NCBI GenBank assembly: GCA_007123695.1 | Contig: SLGN01000097.1 | Coordinates: 1-6,163, forward strand | DNA length: 6,163 bases | Direction: 5' to 3' | Source: Verrucomicrobiales bacterium | Lineage (GTDB): Bacteria; Verrucomicrobiota; Verrucomicrobiia; Verrucomicrobiales; DEV007 | Part shown: one piece after another, positions 1 through 5,737 of the stretch | How positions within the stretch are numbered: position 1 is the stretch's first letter | Layout: each line of letters starts with the position of its first letter | Notes under the pieces: generated by a model | The model's input: the letters and a program-made list of their open reading frames with translations, nothing else | Databases searched by the model: none | Told to the model about the DNA's origin: nothing | Translations under genes and position numbers: made by a program

Positions 1-367
1 CGTAGCGATCCAGAATCCGCCGTTCCCAGCCCGGATTTCCCGAGCTCCGCGCCGCCTCCATCTCCCTCGCCACCTGCTCCACCACGATGTCGTCGTAGAG
101 AAGCGGCAGCAGCTCCAGCAACTGTTCCGCATCCAGCCTCGGCATCGCCTCCTTGTCCGGCACCTCCAGCAGGAGATGGAAGTGGTTGCCCATCAGGCAG
201 TAGGTCACCACCCTGACCCCGAGGAAGCGCTCCAGCTTCCGGAGGATCGACCGGAAGACCTCCTTCTCCGAGGCATGGAAGACGATGCGCCGGTCGACGA
301 CGCGCGAGATGCAGTGGTAGTAGGCCCGCCCTGCTCCGGGCGCGACGAGAATGCGGTGTGGGTTCAT
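1..367 (-). CDS. REP-associated (RAYT-like) Y1/HUH transposase, N-terminal part
   Basis: This is the 5' part of a single-strand DNA transposase of the IS200/IS605-like Y1 superfamily. The 122 visible residues read from an ATG at 367 and remain open to the window edge, so the C-terminus is missing. Near the start is a YYHCISRVVDRR stretch, the usual first strand of this family. Residues 60-70 read GNHFHLLLEVP, whose His-Phe-His (62-64) is the metal-binding HUH motif. The catalytic tyrosine normally lies further downstream and is not in view. Families of this kind (TnpA-REP/RAYT) are usually single-copy, domesticated enzymes linked to REP palindromes and lack classical IS ends; none are seen here, though the other end of the gene is outside the window. 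The spacer on its 5' side has short palindromes but no clear REP. There is no strong Shine-Dalgarno before the ATG. Whether the protein is intact cannot be judged. The family call is firm; the RAYT subclass is inferred. Confidence 0.88.
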   Translation of the reverse strand, partial: MNPHRILVAPGAGRAYYHCISRVVDRRIVFHASEKEVFRSILRKLERFLGVRVVTYCLMGNHFHLLLEVPDKEAMPRLDAEQLLELLPLLYDDIVVEQVAREMEAARSSGNPGWERRILDRY

Positions 368-628
368 GGCAGGTCAATAGGTTTTAAGTGCCTTGCAAGT
401 TACCTTGATTTGCATGAATTACGCAAACGGCTTTTCGTGAAATCAGCATGGTTTTGGCGGGCCCGTTCCTTTGATTCCGGTCCGCAATCTGCGATAAATG
501 AAAACCAGGCTAATTCTTAAAATCCGAATCGGGCCTTTTGTTTCTTTCCGAGAACGAATCCATGGAATCATTAGGAATTCCTGGAATCGAAACTATGGCT
601 TATCAATGGAGCTCGTGCGAGTTGAGCG
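368..628. other. Intergenic spacer with clustered short palindromes
   Basis: This spacer separates the stop of the phosphodiester glycosidase gene from the start of the transposase gene, both on the minus strand, and is clearly more AT-rich than the genes. It should hold the transposase promoter and the terminator of the upstream gene. I see no convincing sigma-70 promoter and no hairpin followed by a T-run. Visible symmetry includes CTTGCAAG (392-399), TTTGC-N9-GCAAA (409-427), CGGGCCCG (458-465), TCCATGGA (559-566) and AGGAATTCCT (573-582). An imperfect direct repeat (555-569 and 574-588, 12 of 15 bases identical, 19-bp period) carries the last two palindromes. Short forward-strand reading frames here look non-coding. 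Confidence 0.5.
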
Positions 629-1444
629 TCACCGCCTTGGCACGATTCCTAGGAAGTTCCTTACTGTCTTGAAGGGTTCGACCGACAAGGAAGACTGGCC
701 GCCTCCGTCGTAGTAGAGACCGGAGGAGGTGCCGCCGTCTAGATTGAGGGCGCGCCGCACCGGCCGCGCCGGGGAGAATTCAGGACGGGCGAGGATTTCG
801 CCTAGTTCTGCCAAGGTGAGGACGTCGCTGAGCCCGAGGGCAAACCAACGGTCGCCGTCATGCAGCACAAATGTCCGCCGGGCTGGCTTTTCGGCGGAAA
901 GGCCGCGTACGGTGGTTCCTCCATCGACGAGGAAGGGGCCGGATTGCACGAGGTCGGTGGGACGGTATTTTTCGGCATCGTATTCGGCCCGCCGGAGCAG
1001 GTAGGGATTGCCCCGGGCGCTGCTCAGGATCACGCCGGAGAGAAGGGCGCCCTGGCCAAAGCGTCCGGAAGCTTCGTCGGAGGCGATCATGAGCCCCGAG
1101 GGCTCGCGGTTTTCGTGGAAAAAGCCTCCGTTGCAGCCCGCCACGCAACCATGGGCGCGGAGTGCGGCGGCGAGCCCGCTGTAGCGCGGCCGCGCCTCCC
1201 CGCCGTTGTCGATGACCCGCAGGGTGTGGCGGTCGGCGTGGAACCATACTAGTTCGATCTTCTTGGGGGAAGCCATGCCAGGCCGGGCGACGAGCTTGCG
1301 TTCGTGCACGAGGGGTGCGTTCGGATTCTGCGCGGGCGATTGGTCCTCGATGCGCCAATCCGACCCACCCACGAAGACAGGCACGAAAGGGAGCAGCAGA
1401 AAAACGGCCCTTGCCCACTCGCAGCGTAACGGTTTCGAGTTCAT
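629..1444 (-). CDS. Secreted phosphodiester glycosidase-like protein (NAGPA domain)
   Basis: The predicted protein has 271 residues and belongs to the NAGPA family (Pfam PF09992, phosphodiester glycosidase). Its namesake, the mammalian uncovering enzyme, removes GlcNAc from GlcNAc-1-phospho-6-mannose. Bacterial members are secreted proteins with poorly known substrates, some acting on wall polymers or exopolysaccharide. Diagnostic motifs in order are NGGFF (105-109), LVQSGPFLVDGG (165-176) and LNLDGGTSSGLYYDGG (233-248). The N-terminus has basic residues and then a hydrophobic run AVFLLLPFVPVFVGG (13-27), a signal peptide or membrane anchor. I chose the ATG at 1444 because it gives a short basic n-region directly before this segment and follows an A/G-rich stretch. 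An ATG at 1459 would add five residues (MRKKK) and is equally plausible. The reading frame continues upstream to 1576, but that would bury the signal peptide. The gene is divergent from the Na/Pi fusion gene, with 196 bp between starts. The family call is firm; the substrate is unknown. Confidence 0.93.
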   Translation of the reverse strand: MNSKPLRCEWARAVFLLLPFVPVFVGGSDWRIEDQSPAQNPNAPLVHERKLVARPGMASPKKIELVWFHADRHTLRVIDNGGEARPRYSGLAAALRAHGCVAGCNGGFFHENREPSGLMIASDEASGRFGQGALLSGVILSSARGNPYLLRRAEYDAEKYRPTDLVQSGPFLVDGGTTVRGLSAEKPARRTFVLHDGDRWFALGLSDVLTLAELGEILARPEFSPARPVRRALNLDGGTSSGLYYDGGGQSSLSVEPFKTVRNFLGIVPRR

Positions 1445-1640
1445 CTTCTTCTTTCGCATTCCTGTTCTGCACGGACTCCGCAAAGGATACGCAGGGCGGG
1501 CGGGCGGACTTGCAAGAAACGGCTTCGCTCCGACGGCACCGCCAACAAGTTTCTTGCATCGAAGGCAACTTGGCAAAGACTCTTGTCACACCGTCTTCTT
1601 TTCCTGTAGCCCGCCACAGCCAACCGCCCGTCGCAGTTCC
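1445..1640. promoter_or_regulatory. Divergent promoter region between the glycosidase and the Na/Pi fusion gene
   Basis: These 196 bp separate two genes that start in opposite directions, so both promoters should lie here, or partly within the flanking 5' ends. I found no pair of -35/-10 boxes good enough to name. The best plus-strand candidate is TTGCAT at 1554-1559 with a poor downstream box. Neither start has a strong Shine-Dalgarno: the bases before 1641 are pyrimidine-rich, and those before 1444 are a GAAAGAAGAAG run. The arrangement allows shared regulation but does not prove it. Confidence 0.55.
1511..1558. repeat. Perfect 10-bp inverted repeat in the divergent promoter region
   Basis: TGCAAGAAAC at 1511-1520 is matched by its exact reverse complement GTTTCTTGCA at 1549-1558, with 28 bases between the arms. 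The bases flanking the arms do not pair. The repeat sits roughly midway between the two divergent starts. It could be an operator with two half-sites, or a stem in a leader RNA of either gene. There is no T-run after either arm, so an intrinsic terminator is unlikely. The function is inferred from position only. Confidence 0.4.
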
Positions 1641-4600
1641 ATGACCCCCCTCTTCATCCGCGGCGCCCTGGCCGCACTCTTCCTCGGCGGGTTGCCCTCG
1701 CTATCTGTCCTCTCGCAAGATTCCTCCGCGCGGCCACTCGAGCCGGTTGCCCTTCGCAGCAGGGTGGATTCGGTCCAGCCTTTTGCGGGCATCGTGCTAT
1801 GGGACACCAACGAACACCGTCGCACCGACGCGGTCCAACTGGAGTACTCCTACGTGGGCTATGCCGAACTCGTCGAGGAAGACGGCGGCTTGAACTGGGA
1901 CTTCCTCGAGAAGAAGCTCGACGCGATCGCCGAGCGCGGGCACCAGGCCATCCTGCGCTTCTATCTCGTCTATCCGGGCAAGCCCTCGCAGGTGCCGGCC
2001 CATCTGCGCGCCCTGCCGGACTACGAGGAGACGGTGGCGAAGAGCGAGGGCAAGGACACCCCTTTTCCCGACTGGTCGCACCCCGCCCTCCAGTCCTTCG
2101 TGATGGATTTCCACACTGCCTTCGCCGAGCGCTACGACGAGGATCCGCGGCTCGCCTTCGTCCAGGTCGGCTTCGGTATCTGGGCGGAGTACCACATCTA
2201 CGACGGTCCCTTCGAGCTGGGCAAGACCTTTCCCGACAAGGCCTACCAAGGCCGGTTTTTGCGCCACCTCGCCTCGGTCTGCCGCAGCACGCCCTTTTCC
2301 ATTTCGGTCGATGCGGCCAAGCCGAAAGCGGGGCCCTTCGAGGAGAATCCGTCGCTGCTCGACCTGGCTTTCGGAGTCTTCGACGATTCGCTGCTGAACA
2401 AGGACCATGGCAAGTGGAACCAGCGCGACTGGGAAAAGGTGGGCCTCGACCGGTCCCTGCGAGCCCCGGCGGGCGGCGAGTTCAGCTACTACACCGATCA
2501 CGACCAGAAGGAGGCGCTCGCTCCCGACGGGCCCCATGGCGAGTCCTTCGAGTCGGCGGCGCGCCGCTTCGGCTTGAGCTATGTGATCGGGGACGACCAG
2601 CCGAACCACCAGTCCATGGAGCGCATCCGCGAGGCCGGCATCGCCAGCGGCTACCGCTTCCGCGTTGTCGCCTTCGAGAGCGGTCCGGGGCGGTCCATCG
2701 TGCGAATCCGCAACGAGGGCGTCGCGCCGATCTACTACGACGCGCATCCGGCCATCGACGGGGTGCGGGCGGAGGCGTCGCTCAAGGGCCTTGCCCCCGG
2801 GGCGGAGGCCGCGTTCGAAATCAAAGCGGGCGGCGACAACCCGGCCTTCTCGATCGAATGCGACCGACTCCTGCCGGGCCAGGCCATCGGCTTCGACGCC
2901 GAACTCGGGGACGATGCGGCACCTCCGGCGGCTTCGTCGGAGGAAGCCCGTGTCGGCAGCCCGGGGCAGGCAGCCGCAGACGTCGGAGCAGGCGACGCGG
3001 CCAGCGAGGCCCCGCCTCCGCAGGAAGCCGACGAGGCGGACTCCGCCCGCAGCTCCGGCCCCGCAGCGGGCGCCGAGGCTGGAGCTGCGGGCGGAGTCGC
3101 CGCTTTCTTCCCCCTCGCTGGAGGGATTGGCCTTTTTCTCCTCGGGATGGCTCTGCTCACCGAGGGGGTCAAGGCCTACGCAGGCCAGTCCCTGCGCCTC
3201 GCCCTGCTCCGGTTCACGGGGACACCGGCGAAGGCCTTCGTTTCCGGCGCGCTGGCCACTTCGCTGCTGCAGTCGTCCAGCGCCACCACCGTGACGGTGA
3301 TCGGTTTTGTCAGCGCCGGGATTCTGAGCTTCCCCCAGGCCATCGGAGTGATCTTCGGCGCCAGCCTCGGAACGACCGCGACGGGCTGGCTCGTGGCCGG
3401 GCTCGGACTCAAGTTCAGTATTGGACTCTACGCGATGCCGCTCGTGGGCATCGGCGCCTTTCTGCATCTCCTTGCCGAGGGGCGAACCCGGGCCTTCGGC
3501 ACGGCGCTCGCGGGCTTCGGTTTGATCTTCATGGGAATCGACCTTCTGCAGGAGGGGATGCGGGGGCTCACGGACTTGGTCGATCCGGGGCGGATCCCCC
3601 AGGGCGGATTCCTCGCCCATCTCGCCGCGATGCTCGCCGGGATCTTCCTCACCGTGGCGATGCAGTCGTCCAGCGCCGCCGTGGCCACCGCCCTGACCGC
3701 GCTTCACACCGGCGCCATCCATTTCGAACAGGCCGCCTCCCTCGTCGTCGGAGCGGCCATCGGCACGACCGTCACCGGAATCATCGCCGCGATCGGAGGC
3801 ACGGTGCCGGCCAAGCGCACCGCTCTCGCGCACGTTCTCTTCAATCTCGCCACCGGCCTTGTCGCCGTCGTGCTGCTGCCTCTGCTGCTCAAGGTCATCG
3901 AAGTCGCGCAGGAGCGGCTCGGGCTCGAAGGCGGTGCTCTCGGACTCGCCGCCTTCCACACCGTCTTCATTTCCCTCGGCGTGCTCCTCTTCCTTCCTTT
4001 CGTGGACCGCTTCGCCGCCTTCATCGAAAAGCTCCTGCCCGACCGCGGGCCACATCTCACCCGGCATCTCGACCGCACCGTGCTGCGGACGCCCTCGGTG
4101 GCGCTGGAGGCTTCCAAGCGTGCCCTCGCCGGGATTGCCATAGGTGCCTTCGAGCGCCTGATTCCCTTTGTTTCGGGCACCAAGCTCCCCGCTGCGAAAC
4201 CGCTCGGATCGACGGTGCTACGAGAGGCTCTCGACCGCACCCGCGAGTTTCTCGGCAGCATCCCGTCGCCGTCCGTCGACTCGCAGAATACGCAATCTCA
4301 CCTCGCCCAGCTCCACGCGATCGACCACCTGGAGCGGCTCCTTTCCAAACTGAAACCGCCGCCGCTGCCGCCGGAATCCAGCATCGAGACGCACGAGACG
4401 CTTGAAACCGGATCCGATCTCGCGTGCAGGATTCTCACCACCGCCAAGCAAGGTCTTTCCGGAGCGGCGGGTCCTCGCTGGACGGACGAGGTCGCGAGCC
4501 TGTCCAAAGCCCTCGCCGATCTGCGCCGCGAGAGCCGACCCCGGCTCATCGAGGAAGCCAGCCGGGCCGGGATCGATCCGCGCGGGACTCTCGCATTGAT

Positions 4601-4769
4601 CGACCGACTGCGGTGGCACGACCGCATCGCCTTCCACAGCTGGCGCACTTCGCTACACCTCGATCAGAACGCCACCAAGGCGGTGGAGCCTTCCGGTTCC
4701 GATGAAGATCCGCAGGAAGCCGAGGAGGAAAATGGAAGCACGCCCGACGATTTGGACTCTTTGACTTGA
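1641..4769 (+). CDS. Fusion protein: secreted DUF4832-like barrel + Na/Pi cotransporter + PhoU-like domain
   Basis: The protein has 1042 residues. Residues 1-25 form a signal peptide (FIRGALAALFLGGLPSLSVLS) with likely cleavage before Q26. Residues ~45-335 look like a DUF4832-type, glycoside-hydrolase-like barrel, with landmarks RGHQAILRFYLVYPG (99-113), GFGIWAEYHIYDGP (E183) and PAGGEFSYYTD (E280). Residues ~338-423 resemble a beta-sandwich. Residues ~424-488 are an Ala/Pro/Glu/Gly linker. From ~489 it is a Na/Pi cotransporter (PF02690, NptA/PhoU-like class), with two inverted halves marked QSSSA (544-548, 675-679) and GASLGTT/GAAIGTT (573-579, 704-710) and about nine hydrophobic stretches. 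Residues ~815-1042 are a helical PhoU-like tail ending in acidic residues. The last ~554 residues alone match a normal complete transporter of this family, so an entire extracytoplasmic protein has been added. I chose the ATG at 1641 because it places the signal peptide at the N-terminus; the frame is open further upstream but overlaps the divergent gene. The transporter call is firm, the barrel family probable, and the substrate unknown. Confidence 0.95.
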   Translation: MTPLFIRGALAALFLGGLPSLSVLSQDSSARPLEPVALRSRVDSVQPFAGIVLWDTNEHRRTDAVQLEYSYVGYAELVEEDGGLNWDFLEKKLDAIAERGHQAILRFYLVYPGKPSQVPAHLRALPDYEETVAKSEGKDTPFPDWSHPALQSFVMDFHTAFAERYDEDPRLAFVQVGFGIWAEYHIYDGPFELGKTFPDKAYQGRFLRHLASVCRSTPFSISVDAAKPKAGPFEENPSLLDLAFGVFDDSLLNKDHGKWNQRDWEKVGLDRSLRAPAGGEFSYYTDHDQKEALAPDGPHGESFESAARRFGLSYVIGDDQPNHQSMERIREAGIASGYRFRVVAFESGPGRSIVRIRNEGVAPIYYDAHPAIDGVRAEASLKGLAPGAEAAFEIKAGGDNPAFSIECDRLLPGQAIGFDAELGDDAAPPAASSEEARVGSPGQAAADVGAGDAASEAPPPQEADEADSARSSGPAAGAEAGAAGGVAAFFPLAGGIGLFLLGMALLTEGVKAYAGQSLRLALLRFTGTPAKAFVSGALATSLLQSSSATTVTVIGFVSAGILSFPQAIGVIFGASLGTTATGWLVAGLGLKFSIGLYAMPLVGIGAFLHLLAEGRTRAFGTALAGFGLIFMGIDLLQEGMRGLTDLVDPGRIPQGGFLAHLAAMLAGIFLTVAMQSSSAAVATALTALHTGAIHFEQAASLVVGAAIGTTVTGIIAAIGGTVPAKRTALAHVLFNLATGLVAVVLLPLLLKVIEVAQERLGLEGGALGLAAFHTVFISLGVLLFLPFVDRFAAFIEKLLPDRGPHLTRHLDRTVLRTPSVALEASKRALAGIAIGAFERLIPFVSGTKLPAAKPLGSTVLREALDRTREFLGSIPSPSVDSQNTQSHLAQLHAIDHLERLLSKLKPPPLPPESSIETHETLETGSDLACRILTTAKQGLSGAAGPRWTDEVASLSKALADLRRESRPRLIEEASRAGIDPRGTLALIDRLRWHDRIAFHSWRTSLHLDQNATKAVEPSGSDEDPQEAEEENGSTPDDLDSLT

Positions 4770-5029
4770 TGGCCGGGCGGCGGAGTTGAAAGACGTGAGA
4801 TCTTCATAAGGCGCGTCGAAGGCATCTAACCTATGCGTTTCGCGGTTTCTTGCCGGGGCGCATCCAGTGATGAAGCTTTTAATCAATATTTTAAACAAGG
4901 CAAGTTAATTGTTTTGTAAAGATTCAGAAAGGAACCACCTCTGGATCGAATCTTCGCTTCCGACCGTTTCGTTTACTATTTAAGCGGATTCCGTGAGTCG
5001 CAGAGACTAGGCGATCGATCATGAAGCGC
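4770..5029. other. Convergent intergenic spacer with AT-rich core
   Basis: This spacer lies between the 3' ends of two converging genes. It should contain terminators for both but shows no classical GC-rich hairpin with a T-run. The core at about 4870-4980 is strikingly AT-rich compared with the coding DNA around it. A weak AT hairpin pairs AAACAA (4893-4898) with TTGTTT (4909-4914). An imperfect stem pairs GAATC-TT-CGCTT (near 4950) with AAGCGGATTC (near 4982). I see no RNA gene and no credible small protein in it. Confidence 0.5.
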
Positions 5030-5737
5030 CTACGTTCGCAGCGTCCAGCTCCCGTGGACGAGGCATCTCGACTTCAAGACGTTCGCGATCGTGATCTTCG
5101 CGTCCGAGCGGTCGAGCTTGAGGGTGAAGTCCGGGGGAATCTGGCCGACCGGGATGTTGATGGTGGGACCATCTGCACGAAACTCCGAGGAAGGCAGCTC
5201 GAGGATCGGGGCGAAGAGGGCGACGGGGATGCCGACCATTTCGTAATTGCCTGTCGCTGCGAAATAGCGGAGCTGGATGATTTCATCGACCTCCTCGCAG
5301 AAGATCTCGAAAAGCTTGCAGGTAAACTGCCGTCGCTTCGCCGGGGTCCGGCAGTCTTGGATCCAAGCCGCCTCGGTGAGCTTGCTGATGTGGAGGGTGT
5401 CCTTCCTCAGCGACTTGGCGCGGCTCGATTTCAGGCTAATCTTCCTGCCGTCGATCTCGACGTCCCAGAAGCGCTGGCCGTCCGGCGCCTTGGAGACGCT
5501 GAAACCGGCGATCTCCGCCGAGGCGATGAAGGCGGTGTCGAAGCTTTCCTGGAACAAGGGGTTGCCGAGGAAGACGTGCTGCGCGAGGAGCCTCGATTGG
5601 AACTCCTCGACGAACTCGGCGCTCATTAGCGGGGAGCTTTCCGCGACGCGCACCTCGACAGCGGTGCGGAGCGCGGCGACCAGCTCAGAGACGCGGCGCT
5701 GTTCCGACGGGGAAAGGCGGAGGACCAACTCAGGCAT
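5030..5737 (-). CDS. Probable type II restriction endonuclease, PD-(D/E)xK-like, family not recognised
   Basis: This 235-residue soluble protein has no signal peptide or membrane segment. I do not recognise its exact family. The restriction endonuclease call rests on three points. It directly follows a cytosine-5 DNA methyltransferase on the same strand. Its ATG at 5737 overlaps the methyltransferase stop by 8 bp, as in many restriction-modification pairs, which suggests translational coupling. Residues 90-105 read FWDVEIDGRKISLKSS, like the core of a PD-(D/E)xK nuclease: Asp92 on one strand and S101-L-K103 on the next, with Ser in place of the usual second acid. Glu64 or Glu75 in the helix-rich N-terminal part could supply a further metal ligand. 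The length is typical for a type II enzyme. The C-terminal part (about 165-235) is strand-rich and may be the DNA-recognition region. A regulator or other accessory protein is possible but less likely. The enzyme should cut the site the neighbouring enzyme methylates; that site cannot be read here. Confidence 0.8.
   Translation of the reverse strand: MPELVLRLSPSEQRRVSELVAALRTAVEVRVAESSPLMSAEFVEEFQSRLLAQHVFLGNPLFQESFDTAFIASAEIAGFSVSKAPDGQRFWDVEIDGRKISLKSSRAKSLRKDTLHISKLTEAAWIQDCRTPAKRRQFTCKLFEIFCEEVDEIIQLRYFAATGNYEMVGIPVALFAPILELPSSEFRADGPTINIPVGQIPPDFTLKLDRSDAKITIANVLKSRCLVHGSWTLRT

Noticed and set aside
498..713. A 71-residue plus-strand frame starting MKTRLILK
   Set aside because: It overlaps the 3' end of the glycosidase gene on the opposite strand and has no motif, no ribosome site and no downstream partner.
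1445..1576. N-terminal extension of the glycosidase to an ATG at 1576
   Set aside because: It adds Cys/Arg/Pro-rich residues before a clear signal peptide and would consume most of the divergent promoter region.
1554..1582. TTGCAT with a downstream AAGACT as a sigma-70 promoter for the fusion gene
   Set aside because: The -10 box matches the consensus at only three of six positions, within the range of chance.
1206..1640. N-terminal extension of the fusion gene to an ATG at 1206
   Set aside because: It would overlap the divergent glycosidase gene and bury the signal peptide that starts at 1641. The extra residues look non-coding.
1797..4067. A 756-residue reading frame on the minus strand inside the Na/Pi fusion gene
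   Set aside because: It is antisense to a gene with clear domains, shows charged low-complexity composition and has no recognisable motif. Long antisense frames are expected in GC-rich coding DNA.
1799..4405. An 868-residue plus-strand reading frame overlapping the fusion gene in another frame
   Set aside because: It is extremely rich in Arg, Gly and Pro with no domain. It is a frame shadow of the real gene.
4893..4914. AAACAA/TTGTTT hairpin as an intrinsic terminator
   Set aside because: The stem is only six AT-rich base pairs and the following T-run is interrupted, too weak to call.
5021..5629. A 202-residue plus-strand frame over the endonuclease gene
   Set aside because: It is antisense to the endonuclease candidate, which has the coupled start and a plausible catalytic core. 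The composition of the plus frame is typical of a shadow.
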